A stretch of 64,000 nucleotides of DNA from Paenibacillus xylanilyticus (GCF_013359935.1 NZ_JABMCB010000206.1:496001-560000), one strand, 5' to 3'. Positions 42,578 through 52,247 are shown, counted from the first letter of the stretch. Numbers and translations: made by a program. The notes: generated by a model from the sequence alone, not told the origin.

Positions 42578-44119
42578 ATGTACAGCATTTTCCTCGTAGA
42601 CGATGAAGAGCTTGGACTTGAGATGATGAGAGATTATATCCGCTGGGAAGAGATGGGGATCTACATTATTGGAACAGCAAGCAATGGCAGGGAGGCCTTG
42701 GAGAAGATCGAGGCCACTCAGCCTGATATTGTACTTACCGATGTTCAGATGCCAATTATGAATGGAATTGATTTGGCTAGAAAAATACATGAGTTGTACG
42801 ACTCCATTCAAGTGATGTTTCTGACGGGACACGATGAATTCCATTATGTGAAATCGGCCCTTAATGTAGGAGCTGTCGGATATTTGCTAAAACCACTTGA
42901 TCCAAGTGAAATTGAAAGCGTTATATCGAAGGTGAAGCAGCGCTGTGAGGAAGTTGGCATGAAAAGACGTTCCACAGAGGCGGCCAAAGCCAACCTTTTG
43001 AAGGAGCTGTCCTACGAAAAAGATGTGACTCGTGCTGCAGAACTGGCATCCGATTTTAGCCGGTTAACCCGTTTGCCCGCGACATCGCGTTATTCACTGG
43101 CCTTGTTCAGCATCGATCCCATTGAGGTGGAGGGGGAGCAGTTAAGTCTGGAGGATTGCACTGGCAGGCTGGTGTCTTATCTGAATTTCTACTTTAAAGC
43201 GAAGAATCTGGAGGTTATCTTTGTTGCTTACAAAGAAGGCGAGACAGGGCTATTTATAGAGGCAGATCTTCAGCCTGGATATTATGCCTGGGAAGACTTG
43301 GCGGCTGCCATGCGAAGTGCGCTGGATTTCACGGTGACTGCTGCTGTAGGCGGCCAAGAAATGGTATTATTCAATATTCATTGCCTATATGAGCAAATGC
43401 GTGTGATCTTGAGCGAACGTTTTTATGAAGGAACCGGAACGATGATTCATGCGGAAGGCGTAACGAGTCAATTGTACAGCGAAGATATGCCGTCCTTTGA
43501 TAAGCAGGAGTGGTTTGAGGCTATTCATCGACTGGATTTTGAATGGACGGCACAGAAGCTGCACCGATATTTTGAGACCCTGGCTGCAATGCGTATGAAA
43601 AAGAAGATCATATGTGACTGGTCCATAGGCCTTGTGGATGAATTGCTGGAACAGGTTCAGGAACCGATTGCGAAGGGGGTTCAACGAGCGGAACTATTCC
43701 ACTCCATTTATAATGCGCCCTCGCTGCATGAGATTGAGTGCCTGATCCTGGATGCGGCAGGAAATGCCGTGAGTCTGCTGGGCGAGCGGTTTATGGACAA
43801 AAATGAGAAACTGATTCATAAGGTGCGGACCCTTATTGATCAAAATTATAATCACCCCATTACCATCAACAGCCTGTCTGAACAGGTTTATCTGTCGCCA
43901 AACTATTTGCGATCCATTTTCAAAGATAAAACAGGAATGACCATCCATGATTATTTGACTCGTATCCGGCTTGGTAAAGCTAGGGAGATGCTGGCAGACG
44001 GCTCACTGAAGATTCATGATATTGCACAGAGAGTAGGTTACGAGAGCACATCTTATTTCATTTCCCTTTTTCTTAAAAATGAGGGGGTTACGCCAAATGA
44101 ATATAGAAAAACAATCTGA
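42578..44119 (+). CDS. YesN-type response regulator with AraC output
   Basis: 513 residues. Receiver domain 1-120 with acidic pair VDDEE, phospho-acceptor Asp in IVLTDVQMP (near residue 55), Thr in FLTGHDE and Lys in LLKPLD; a middle region of about 260 residues; and a C-terminal AraC DNA-binding domain (ITINSLSEQVYLSPNYLRSIFKDKTG; IHDIAQRVGYESTSYFISLFLKNEG). Its natural partner is a YesM-type kinase; the only one here is at 48265-50025 on the opposite strand, beyond the secreted GH-D gene. GGGAGGGGA precedes the ATG; a TATAAT lies at about 42536. Confidence 0.9.
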   Translation: MYSIFLVDDEELGLEMMRDYIRWEEMGIYIIGTASNGREALEKIEATQPDIVLTDVQMPIMNGIDLARKIHELYDSIQVMFLTGHDEFHYVKSALNVGAVGYLLKPLDPSEIESVISKVKQRCEEVGMKRRSTEAAKANLLKELSYEKDVTRAAELASDFSRLTRLPATSRYSLALFSIDPIEVEGEQLSLEDCTGRLVSYLNFYFKAKNLEVIFVAYKEGETGLFIEADLQPGYYAWEDLAAAMRSALDFTVTAAVGGQEMVLFNIHCLYEQMRVILSERFYEGTGTMIHAEGVTSQLYSEDMPSFDKQEWFEAIHRLDFEWTAQKLHRYFETLAAMRMKKKIICDWSIGLVDELLEQVQEPIAKGVQRAELFHSIYNAPSLHEIECLILDAAGNAVSLLGERFMDKNEKLIHKVRTLIDQNYNHPITINSLSEQVYLSPNYLRSIFKDKTGMTIHDYLTRIRLGKAREMLADGSLKIHDIAQRVGYESTSYFISLFLKNEGVTPNEYRKTI

Positions 44120-44423
44120 TCGTTCAAGATCTGATTCTTCTAATCAATGAAAGAGACATTCCGATACGAATTGTAAAATTGGGATATGGATCATTGCCAT
44201 TTCTCTTTTTACAATTAGGCATGTAACCTAATCATTCAGCCCCAATAATAGGAATTCAGACAGCGGGCAATGCGAAACAAGGAACAAGGGTTCATGGAAA
44301 AACAGAGAAGGAGGATGAGCATTTTATAATAATTTGAAAGCGATTACAATAACAAGTGCTACTGCTTAAATGGACAAAGTAAACGCAGCGATAGCCCAAT
44401 CATTATGAATTTGGAGGAATGTT
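44120..44423 (+). promoter_or_regulatory. Leader and promoter region of the secreted GH-D gene
   Basis: A long inverted repeat AATTGTAAAA/TTTTACAATT (44169-44178 and 44207-44216) follows the response-regulator gene and may end its transcript. TATAAT at 44325-44330 is the probable -10, leaving a 94-nt leader. The -35 region is G/A-rich with loosely repeated GAAACAAGG-like elements that could be regulator sites, weakly supported. Confidence 0.4.
44335..44348 (+). promoter_or_regulatory. CcpA cre-like box before the secreted GH-D gene
   Basis: TGAAAGCGATTACA, 13 of 14 matches to the cre consensus, starting 5 nt after the -10. Confidence 0.62.
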
Positions 44424-47400
44424 ATGTTTAAATGTGTCCTGAAAAAAGCCTTTGTGTTCCTCTTGATCTTCTCTCTCGTGACAGGCATTGGTCCGATTGC
44501 AGGCATGGTCCATGCGAACGACGCGAATAGCTATGAAGCCGAGGCGGAAGGAAATACGCTGAGTGGAAATGCCTCTGTCTCGGATAGCCCGTCTGCTTCA
44601 GGAGGCAAGAAGGTCGGAGGCATGTACCAAGGCAGCTCATTACAATTCAACAATGTAACGGTGAGCGAGTCGGGAAGTTATAAAGTCGATGTTTACTACA
44701 TTTCGGGTGATCCCCGGCCGTTTAATATTAGTGCCAATGGTGGATCGAAGCAATTTGAGGAACCACCGAAGACTGTGGATTGGGATACCGTGGGAAGTTA
44801 TACTGTGACGCTGCCCCTGAACGCAGGGAGTAACACGATCCTGATCGACGATAACAACTGGTACTCCCCTGACATCGACAAGATTGTCATTGTCGGATTG
44901 GAAGACAATGAAGAGGAACCCGGGAATCCTAACGAAGAAGACGACTTGGGGATACCAGGCGATACGCATCAATATGGAGCAATATCGGTAACGGATTATA
45001 CGTACGGATTTCTCATATCCAATGAACATTATGAAGTATCTTATAATACCCAGACAGGCCTTGCCGGGTATAGCTGGGCGGACGGACAGAAGCTTCGAGG
45101 TGTATACAGCAGTATTAAAATGGGCGAAGCTCTCGTGGAGAGCAAAGATTATGAGAGTCATGCAAGTGCTGGTGCACCGAGGGAATTGGAAGACGAATTC
45201 GGCAAAGGGATTGAACTTGCATTTGTTCATACATCGGCTGGCAAACCGACATTGAAGCAGGTTTATCGTTTCTATGAAGATAAGACGTATTTTCTGACCA
45301 GCCTGAGTGCAATTAGCGAAATGGAGATCATGAGCAATTATATATCCCCGATTACCGTGAGCAATACGGGTGGGGTGGACATTGGGGATAGCGCAGATAA
45401 TCGTGTCCTCACTGTGCCTTTTGACAATGATGCCTGGATTCGTTACAAATCCCAAACGATGAATCGCGCAGATACCAGTTATGAAATGACCGCCATCTTT
45501 AATAACGCAACACGCAACGGATTGGTGATTGGTTCTGTGACCCATGATACCTGGAAGACAGGTATTGATTGGAAAGGATCTGCTAATCGCCTTCATGAGC
45601 TTATCGTTTATGGAGGGGCTGCGAGTGATGTTACCCGTGATACGCAGCCACATGGCAGTCTGACTGGCACGGAGCTGTCCTCGCCGCTGATTATGGTGGG
45701 AGGGTTCAGTGATTACCGGACAGGACTTGAAGAGTATGGGAAGGCCAATGCAATTATAACTCCGCCGCTGAAATTGAATCCGCAGCTTCCGCAAGGCGTT
45801 CCAGTCGGCTGGAATAGCTGGGGAGCATATGGCAGCACACTGTCTTACCAGAACGTTGTGGATGTCTCCAACTACTTTAAGAACCATTTGAACAAATTCA
45901 ACAATAACGGCAATGTCTTTATCAACATGGATTCCTACTGGGACAATTTGAGCGATGAAGAGCTTGCACAGGCTGTATCTGTAATTAAGGGCAACGGTCA
46001 GCAAGCAGGGATCTATTGGGCTCCTTTTGTGTACTGGGGTAACAATATGAGCCAGATCGTTGAAGGCACCAATAACCAGTATACGTATGGCGATATTGTG
46101 CTTAAGGACAATGCGGGTGATCCTCTGCCTACCTTGGATGGTGCCTATCCACTGGATGTAACGCATCCGGGAGCCAAAATGCGGATGAATTACTTCCTAG
46201 ATAAGTTCAAGAATCTCGGGTTCACCTTCATCAAACTGGATTTTCTGACCCACGGCTCTCTGGAAGGAACACATGTTGACCCGAAAGTATCCACTGGCAT
46301 CCAGGCGTACAATGAAGGCATGCGTTATGTTGAAGACCGGCTGGATGGAAAAATGTTCATTAGCGCATCCATTGCACCGATCTTTCCAAGCCAATATGCT
46401 CACAGCAGACGCATCTCCTGCGATACCTACGGCAATATCAATGAGACAGAATATATGCTGAATTCATTAACCTATGGCTTCTGGCAAAATGGAACCATTT
46501 ATTCCTATACAGACCCTGACCATCTGGTATTAAGCCGTGCTTCAAGTTTGGCCGAAGCCCGCAGCCGGGTTAACTCTGGTGTAATTGCCGGGACTGTGAT
46601 GATGGATTCCGATGATGTGAACGATCCAAAAGCTCAGGAATATATGACTGCCTTGTATAACAATATGGAGGTTCTGAATGTTGCGCTGAAGGGGAAGGCA
46701 TTTAAGCCGCTTGAAGGTAATACCAACGCGAATGCTGCAGATACGTTTGTGCTCAAGGATGGCGAAGATTATTACCTTGCCATATTTAATTACAGTGCTG
46801 CCAATTCGACAGCCCGAACGGTTGACTTTGAACGCGCCGGACTGAATGCTTCCCAATCTTACTCGCTAACAGACCTATGGTCAGGAGAAGTTTCTTCCGT
46901 CTCGGGTTCATGGTCGGCAGCTCTTGAACCAGCTGAATCGAGATTGGTGAAGTTAACGAAAAACACGAATACCCCTGGAAACCCTGGAAATCCATCAAAT
47001 CCGGAAAGCCCTGGGACTCCCGAAAACTCAGGCAGCCTTGGCAATAATCATAACAACACTACGTCTGGGAACATCCCGAACCAAGGTGTTGTCACTACAA
47101 CCCTGACGATCACGGCAGATATGCTGCAAATCAACAGGGAGGCTGGAAAAGCTGTAGTGGAGATCAAGGCAGATACGAAGGAAGTGCAGTTATCTTCTGC
47201 TATTGTCCGCCAGCTCGGAAACTACACGTTGGCAGTGGAATCGGGTAAGCTAAGTCTCCACATCCCTGCTGAGGTGCTGCAGCAGCTTCTAAATAAGCTG
47301 CCAGAAGGGCAGCGGGAAGACAGCACGATTTCTCTCAAAATGGTTTCGCTTGGCAGTAGAGCCAATGAGGTCATTGCTGGAGTGCAGACCAGGTCACGTG

Positions 47401-48200
47401 CAAAGGTATCGCTGAAGGGAGGGATCTACGAGTTTAGTTTATCGGTTCAGAGTAAATCGGGCTTAAGCGAAACACTTTCCAATGTTGAAAAACCATTCGT
47501 CCTGGGTCTAAGTGCAATGGAAGGTTTCAATCCCACACAGGGCGGCATTTATGCTATTGCGGATCATGGCGGGCTTGATTTTATTCATGGGGAGTATGCA
47601 GCTAATGTACTCACTGGAGAAATCAGCGACTTCAGCACATATGCTGTTTTGGAGCTGGATCGCACCTTTACGGATGTCCCTGCCTACCACTGGGCGAGCC
47701 CCGTCATCAAGGAGTTGGCGGCCAAGCTGCTTGTTGAAGGTACAAGCGGAGACCTGTATGAACCAGGACGTGCGGTTACACGAGCCGAATTCACTTCCAT
47801 GCTTGTACATTCCCTGGGATTGACATCAGCAGGTGAAGTGGAATTTCGTGATGTAACGGCTGATCGCTGGTATGCTTCGCCTATCTCCATCGCGTACAAG
47901 GCGGGAATTGTAAGCGGCAAAAGTCAGGATAAGTTCGAACCGGATAAACCAATTACTCGTGAGGAAATGGCGGTAATGCTGATGAAGGGATATGCCTTGG
48001 GAAGGAAACAAGGCCCTCTAGTTTCCAAGGATGCAGCATTCACGGATATGAATCTGATTTCATCATGGGCAAATGCATCAATAATGACAGCTGCCAATCT
48101 TGGCCTGATTCAAGGGAAAGGGCAGGGGCAGTTTGGACCCAAAGAGATCGCTTCCCGGGCAGAAGCGGCACAGGTCATCTATAACCTGATTTTGAAGTAA
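44424..48200 (+). CDS. Secreted, SLH-anchored clan GH-D glycosidase with N-terminal CBM6/35-like domain
   Basis: 1258 residues: signal peptide cut near VHAND; a CBM6/CBM35-like beta-sandwich at about residues 35-155 (YEAEAEGNTLSG to IDKIVIVG); a GH-D catalytic part with PVGWNSWG, nucleophile Asp606 (FIKLDFLTHG) and acid/base Asp667 (RRISCDTYG); an Asn/Pro/Gly linker near residue 850; a beta-rich spacer; and three SLH repeats at the C-terminus. It is the extracellular counterpart of the cytosolic enzyme at 37975. SLH binding to pyruvylated wall polymer would keep it on the cell surface, where it could trim the glycan before import. GGAGGAATG site before the ATG. Confidence 0.85.
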   Translation: MFKCVLKKAFVFLLIFSLVTGIGPIAGMVHANDANSYEAEAEGNTLSGNASVSDSPSASGGKKVGGMYQGSSLQFNNVTVSESGSYKVDVYYISGDPRPFNISANGGSKQFEEPPKTVDWDTVGSYTVTLPLNAGSNTILIDDNNWYSPDIDKIVIVGLEDNEEEPGNPNEEDDLGIPGDTHQYGAISVTDYTYGFLISNEHYEVSYNTQTGLAGYSWADGQKLRGVYSSIKMGEALVESKDYESHASAGAPRELEDEFGKGIELAFVHTSAGKPTLKQVYRFYEDKTYFLTSLSAISEMEIMSNYISPITVSNTGGVDIGDSADNRVLTVPFDNDAWIRYKSQTMNRADTSYEMTAIFNNATRNGLVIGSVTHDTWKTGIDWKGSANRLHELIVYGGAASDVTRDTQPHGSLTGTELSSPLIMVGGFSDYRTGLEEYGKANAIITPPLKLNPQLPQGVPVGWNSWGAYGSTLSYQNVVDVSNYFKNHLNKFNNNGNVFINMDSYWDNLSDEELAQAVSVIKGNGQQAGIYWAPFVYWGNNMSQIVEGTNNQYTYGDIVLKDNAGDPLPTLDGAYPLDVTHPGAKMRMNYFLDKFKNLGFTFIKLDFLTHGSLEGTHVDPKVSTGIQAYNEGMRYVEDRLDGKMFISASIAPIFPSQYAHSRRISCDTYGNINETEYMLNSLTYGFWQNGTIYSYTDPDHLVLSRASSLAEARSRVNSGVIAGTVMMDSDDVNDPKAQEYMTALYNNMEVLNVALKGKAFKPLEGNTNANAADTFVLKDGEDYYLAIFNYSAANSTARTVDFERAGLNASQSYSLTDLWSGEVSSVSGSWSAALEPAESRLVKLTKNTNTPGNPGNPSNPESPGTPENSGSLGNNHNNTTSGNIPNQGVVTTTLTITADMLQINREAGKAVVEIKADTKEVQLSSAIVRQLGNYTLAVESGKLSLHIPAEVLQQLLNKLPEGQREDSTISLKMVSLGSRANEVIAGVQTRSRAKVSLKGGIYEFSLSVQSKSGLSETLSNVEKPFVLGLSAMEGFNPTQGGIYAIADHGGLDFIHGEYAANVLTGEISDFSTYAVLELDRTFTDVPAYHWASPVIKELAAKLLVEGTSGDLYEPGRAVTRAEFTSMLVHSLGLTSAGEVEFRDVTADRWYASPISIAYKAGIVSGKSQDKFEPDKPITREEMAVMLMKGYALGRKQGPLVSKDAAFTDMNLISSWANASIMTAANLGLIQGKGQGQFGPKEIASRAEAAQVIYNLILK

Positions 48201-48207
48201 TTCTGGG

Positions 48208-48236
48208 GGCTGCGGAGTGATCCGCAGCCTTATTTA
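48208..48236 (+). terminator. Terminator after the secreted GH-D gene
   Basis: Perfect 9-bp stem GGCTGCGGA/TCCGCAGCC with a GTGA loop and TTATTT. Confidence 0.85.
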
Positions 48237-48264
48237 TGTATTTCAATTAAGAATTCGTGAGCTA

Positions 48265-50025
48265 TCAGACCTGAACTTGATTCTGGGGAAGGATGATTCG
48301 TATGGTCGTCCCCGCACCCAGTCGGCTGTATACTTTTACACCGTAATATTCACCAAATTTCAGCTTAATCCGTCGATCTACGTTGGATATCCCATAACCT
48401 CGTCCTGGTTTGTCTTCAAGCAGTGATTGAAGGGTATCACGCGACATGCCCATGCCGTCATCTATGACGGAGAGAATAATTGAATTATTTTCGACGACCC
48501 CTTTGATGTGAATATTCAGTGGCCTTTCCTGATTCCAAATGGCATGAATAATCGCGTTCTCCACAAATGGCTGCAGAGCAAGCTTGACAGTGGAGTAAGG
48601 CAAAACCGTTTGATCGATAGTATAGATGAAATTCAGCTGTCCCTTGAACCGAATGAGCTGAATGGCATTGTAACTCTGAGTCAGTTTTACTTCCTCGTTA
48701 ATGGTTAGAATGCTTTTACCTTTATTCAGTGATATCCGATAAAACTTGGCCAAATTCAGAACCATCTCCTGAATTTGGGGATCTTGATGTTTTATGGCGA
48801 GAGAAGAGATCGAGCCCAACGTGTTATACAGAAAATGAGGGTTGATCTGGGCTTGCAGAAGATCGAGTTCGGCCTCTTTACTCTGCAGCTCCTTCTGATA
48901 TACCTCGGTAATGAGACTTCTCAAACGGGTTGTCATTTGCTGAAAAGCAAAATGAAGCTGGCCTATCTCATCACTGCCCAGTTGTTCTTCATGCGTTGGA
49001 TTAAAGTCGCCGCGTTCGATCCGCCGAATCATCCGGATTAACGTCCTGATGCGTTTGCTGAACAGCGAAGCGGTAATATAGATCAGTAACAGGGCTACAC
49101 CAATAAAGCCGAGAGAAATTTTGATAATGAGCTGTGACAATGATTTGGCATCCTTGATAATGCTGTCATAAGGAAAGATGGAAACCGTTTTCCAGCCATT
49201 TTTCAGCGTGTTATATACGGCGAGTGCCTTGACCCCCTGATAGGTCGTGTCAAATCTGCCGGAAAGAGATTCTCCGAAGTTTTGCTGAAGCAGTTCCGGC
49301 AAACGGGTATTGATTAACTTTTTGTCTGCAGATGATAAAATAATGCCTTGGTCATTCATGATAAAGATATCTTTGCCTCCGGCTTCCTTTTCCATTAACG
49401 AATAGATAACAGACTCGGAAATTTGGAATACGAGCATGCCATAGGGATATTGATTGCTATTATTGTTCAGCAGCCTCGCAAGGGTAAACATAGCGGGACC
49501 TTCCTCTGTTATCGGGGAGGAGAGGTGAACAATATTACCGTACGACTGCTGCAGTTTCTGGTATAGTTCGGTCTCTTGAACCTCAGGTGTAATGGGCTTG
49601 ATATAATAATGATCTTTGGGTAGGGATGGGTTGTCCGAGTAAATGAATGCGCTATCAAAATCAGGGTAGGCAGCCATGATGGTATCGATGCGATTACCAA
49701 TATAATTATAGACATCCAAATAGGAAGGATCATCCTGATATTCAGACGTCAGGTAATTGGCTAGTCGATTATCCAGATAAATAGAGGCTGAAATATGCTC
49801 ATAGCTGTCCAATTTATTTTCCAAGTTTTTGGTAATCTGTGCGGTGGAATTCATCATATTGATGTAAATCTGCTCGGTCAGCTTGGATTTGGTGAGTTCA
49901 AACGAAAAATAAACCAACAGCATCATCGGAATAATGGTGACCAGAACAAATACCAGAAACAGTTTGGACCTGAAGCTTAGATTCACAAATGGCATATAGA
50001 TGTATTTTTTGTAAAATGGACGCAT
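48265..50025 (-). CDS. YesM-type sensor histidine kinase
   Basis: 586 residues: one membrane helix near the N-terminus, a large extracellular Cache-like sensor, a second helix, HAMP (about residues 310-360), then the His_kinase domain with QAQINPHFLYNTL and an ATP-binding region with DDGMGMSRDTL and GYGISNVDRRIKLKFG. It would phosphorylate a YesN-type regulator, most likely the one at 42578, in response to an extracellular sugar. The start at 50023-50025 has GAGAGGG 7 nt upstream; an upstream-extended frame has no site. Divergent from importer 2, with the dyad and cre box in between. Confidence 0.88.
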   Translation of the reverse strand: MRPFYKKYIYMPFVNLSFRSKLFLVFVLVTIIPMMLLVYFSFELTKSKLTEQIYINMMNSTAQITKNLENKLDSYEHISASIYLDNRLANYLTSEYQDDPSYLDVYNYIGNRIDTIMAAYPDFDSAFIYSDNPSLPKDHYYIKPITPEVQETELYQKLQQSYGNIVHLSSPITEEGPAMFTLARLLNNNSNQYPYGMLVFQISESVIYSLMEKEAGGKDIFIMNDQGIILSSADKKLINTRLPELLQQNFGESLSGRFDTTYQGVKALAVYNTLKNGWKTVSIFPYDSIIKDAKSLSQLIIKISLGFIGVALLLIYITASLFSKRIRTLIRMIRRIERGDFNPTHEEQLGSDEIGQLHFAFQQMTTRLRSLITEVYQKELQSKEAELDLLQAQINPHFLYNTLGSISSLAIKHQDPQIQEMVLNLAKFYRISLNKGKSILTINEEVKLTQSYNAIQLIRFKGQLNFIYTIDQTVLPYSTVKLALQPFVENAIIHAIWNQERPLNIHIKGVVENNSIILSVIDDGMGMSRDTLQSLLEDKPGRGYGISNVDRRIKLKFGEYYGVKVYSRLGAGTTIRIILPQNQVQV

Positions 50026-50097
50026 GAAGGAGCCCTCTCTCCATTGAAGATTCATTACATAGAGTTCATCATAGCAGACCAAATATGGAAATCCAAT

Positions 50098-50122
50098 AAC
50101 GGTTTTCACCGAAAACATCGTT
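50098..50122. promoter_or_regulatory. Dyad-symmetric operator candidate between kinase and importer 2 genes
   Basis: AACG-GTTTTC-ACC-GAAAAC-AT-CGTT, a near-palindrome in the divergent intergenic region, about 75-95 bp upstream of the kinase start. Confidence 0.4.
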
Positions 50123-50158
50123 AAAAAGCGGCATTTTTCGGAGCATTGAAGTATGGTA

Positions 50159-50172
50159 AGCAAGCGCTATCA
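50159..50172 (+). promoter_or_regulatory. cre-like box in the kinase-importer 2 intergenic region
   Basis: AGCAAGCGCTATCA, two mismatches to the cre consensus, sharing the AAGCGCTATCA core with the boxes at 24964, 31594 and 50260. Confidence 0.5.
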
Positions 50173-50251
50173 AAATTAAGATGAAAAGGTAAACAGTTGA
50201 ATCAGGATCAGGCCAATCATGACTGTTATAAAGAAAAAGGGAGGGCATTTG

Positions 50252-51208
50252 ATGCACAAGGTAAGCGCTATCAAAACAGTCAGGAGCAATAATCTGATGA
50301 GCAGACTAAAAGACCAAAAGTGGTTATTCGTGCTTATGCTACCTGCCTTCATTGCAACATTGTTATTTTCCTACGGCCCCATGTTCGGGCTATATATGGC
50401 ATTTACCAATTATCAGCCGGGTGGGGAGTCATTTTTTCACCAGTTCTTTCATGCCGAGTTTGTAGGCTTCCGGTGGTTTGAGTATTTCTTCACCACGGGA
50501 GATTTCTACCGGGTCATGCGCAATACGCTTGCAACAAGCTTGCTGACATTGCTATTCGGGTTTCCTGCACCAATCATACTCGCGCTAGTACTGAACGAAG
50601 CCAGACAGGGATTTTTCAAGCGTTTTGTACAGACAGTATCGTATTTGCCCCATTTTATCTCATGGGTTATTGCCGCCAATATTGTGATTACGCTGCTTGC
50701 TTCAGACGGAATGCTGAATAATATTCTGGTTCTGCTGGGGATTGTTGATGATCCGATTGCTTTTATGCAAAACGGACCTTTGTTCTGGTGGATTATTGCC
50801 TTGTCCAACATGTGGAAAGAGATGGGCTTCAGTGCAATTATGTATCTTGCCGCCATTTCCTCAATCAATCCGGAGCTCTACGAAGCTGCCAGGGTGGATG
50901 GAGCGAGCAGATTTAAGCAAATGTGGCACATCACTCTTCCTGCGTTGCGCCCAACGATTGTGATCCTGGCTATTCTTGCGGTTGGTGGAATTTTGAATGC
51001 GGGCTTCGAACAGCAGTATCTGCTGCAAAATAACACCGTGCTCGAATATTCGGAAGTCATCGATATTTATGCTTACAAATATGGCTTGCAAAACAGTATG
51101 TTTTCATACGGAGCAGCCGTTGGAATGTTCAAATCCGTTGTCGCATTTATTCTCGTTGTCATTGTGAACCGTATCTCAAGAAAAGTAAACGACCAGGCGT
51201 TATTTTAA
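50252..51208 (+). CDS. Carbohydrate ABC transporter permease, LplB type (importer 2)
   Basis: 318 residues, six predicted membrane helices; EAA loop YEAARVDGASRFKQMWHITLPAL. ATG 50252 is 6 nt after GGGAGGG; the frame from 50219 has no site. A cre-like box (50260-50273) lies within codons 3-8. With the next two genes it forms a second permease-permease-lipoprotein importer without ATPase, divergent from the kinase. It resembles the permease at 31665 in type but is a separate lineage. Confidence 0.88.
   Translation: MHKVSAIKTVRSNNLMSRLKDQKWLFVLMLPAFIATLLFSYGPMFGLYMAFTNYQPGGESFFHQFFHAEFVGFRWFEYFFTTGDFYRVMRNTLATSLLTLLFGFPAPIILALVLNEARQGFFKRFVQTVSYLPHFISWVIAANIVITLLASDGMLNNILVLLGIVDDPIAFMQNGPLFWWIIALSNMWKEMGFSAIMYLAAISSINPELYEAARVDGASRFKQMWHITLPALRPTIVILAILAVGGILNAGFEQQYLLQNNTVLEYSEVIDIYAYKYGLQNSMFSYGAAVGMFKSVVAFILVVIVNRISRKVNDQALF
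50260..50273 (+). promoter_or_regulatory. Intragenic cre-like box at the start of importer 2
   Basis: GGTAAGCGCTATCA, 13 of 14 matches, inside codons 3-8 of the permease gene; CcpA bound here could act as a roadblock. Confidence 0.55.
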
Positions 51209-51232
51209 ACAAGAAGGAAAGGAGTGCTCAGG

Positions 51233-52123
51233 ATGTTATTGAACAGATTCGGCGATCAGATTTTTAAATTGGTTGTTTATCTCATTCTTATCATGGTGCT
51301 ATTAGTTACATTCCTGCCCTTTTGGAATATACTCGTTCTCTCATTAAACAGCGCGGAGGATACGGTCCGTGGCGGCGTGTACTTGTGGCCTCGCGTCCCT
51401 ACCTTGGACAGTTACAGCCAAATTTTGAAGGACAGTGAGATTCTGAACGGGCTGTGGGTCACGGTCAAACGAACGCTGATTGGTGCACCGCTGTCGGTGC
51501 TGGTCATCACGATGCTGGCCTATCCGCTAAGCCGGCGGAATTTGGTGGGGCGCAAGGGCTGGAATTTGTACTTCATCTTCACGATGTATTTCGGCGGCGG
51601 ATTGATCCCCTATTACATGGTACTTAAAGCCCTGAACATGATTGATACGTTCTCCGTCTTCATTCTGCCCAGTCTGATGAATGTGTTTTACATGATTATC
51701 GTACGTACGTTCATGGAGCAGCTCCCCCATGAGATTGAGGAATCGGCCAAAGTGGACGGAGCCAACGATCTCACGATTTTTTTCCGGATTGTGATGCCGC
51801 TGACGACACCTGTACTTGCGACAGTGGGATTATTCCAGGCGATTGGCCATTGGAACGCGTGGTTTGACTCTTATGCCTTTACTTACAGCTCGGACCTGAA
51901 GACTTTGCAAGCTGTTCTGGTCAAAATCTTGAGTCAGTTTCAGACCGGTGGGATGGTATCGCAAACGCAGATGCTGGCCAACTCAGCCAAGCGAAATGCT
52001 GTTTCGAGTGACACCATCCGAATGGCAGCAACAATGGTTGCAACGTTACCAATTATTCTGGTATATCCGTTTTTGCAGAAATATTTTGTCAAGGGTATGA
52101 CTTTGGGAGCCGTAAAGAGTTAA
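51233..52123 (+). CDS. Carbohydrate ABC transporter permease, YtcP type (importer 2)
   Basis: 296 residues with six membrane helices and the EAA loop EESAKVDGANDLTIFFRIVMPLTTP. The ATG at 51233 has AAGGAAAGGAG at the right distance; a GTG three codons earlier overlaps that site. It starts 24 nt after the previous stop and belongs to the same operon. Confidence 0.88.
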   Translation: MLLNRFGDQIFKLVVYLILIMVLLVTFLPFWNILVLSLNSAEDTVRGGVYLWPRVPTLDSYSQILKDSEILNGLWVTVKRTLIGAPLSVLVITMLAYPLSRRNLVGRKGWNLYFIFTMYFGGGLIPYYMVLKALNMIDTFSVFILPSLMNVFYMIIVRTFMEQLPHEIEESAKVDGANDLTIFFRIVMPLTTPVLATVGLFQAIGHWNAWFDSYAFTYSSDLKTLQAVLVKILSQFQTGGMVSQTQMLANSAKRNAVSSDTIRMAATMVATLPIILVYPFLQKYFVKGMTLGAVKS

Positions 52124-52247
52124 TCTATTCGTTGGTCTGGTTGCCGGAGGAGAGTTATTCGGCGGCCGCTCCTGAGAGGGGGTGGTACAGCGTTAATTGG
52201 TTGCCCAAATAATTCAGTAAAGAACTTATTCATTGGGAGGAATTAGG

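Noticed and set aside
44640..46166. 508-codon open frame on the minus strand
   Set aside because: It is fully antisense to the secreted GH-D gene, has an unnatural composition rich in Ile, Arg and His, and no ribosome binding site; likewise the long antisense frames at 34296-35216 and 9357-10001.
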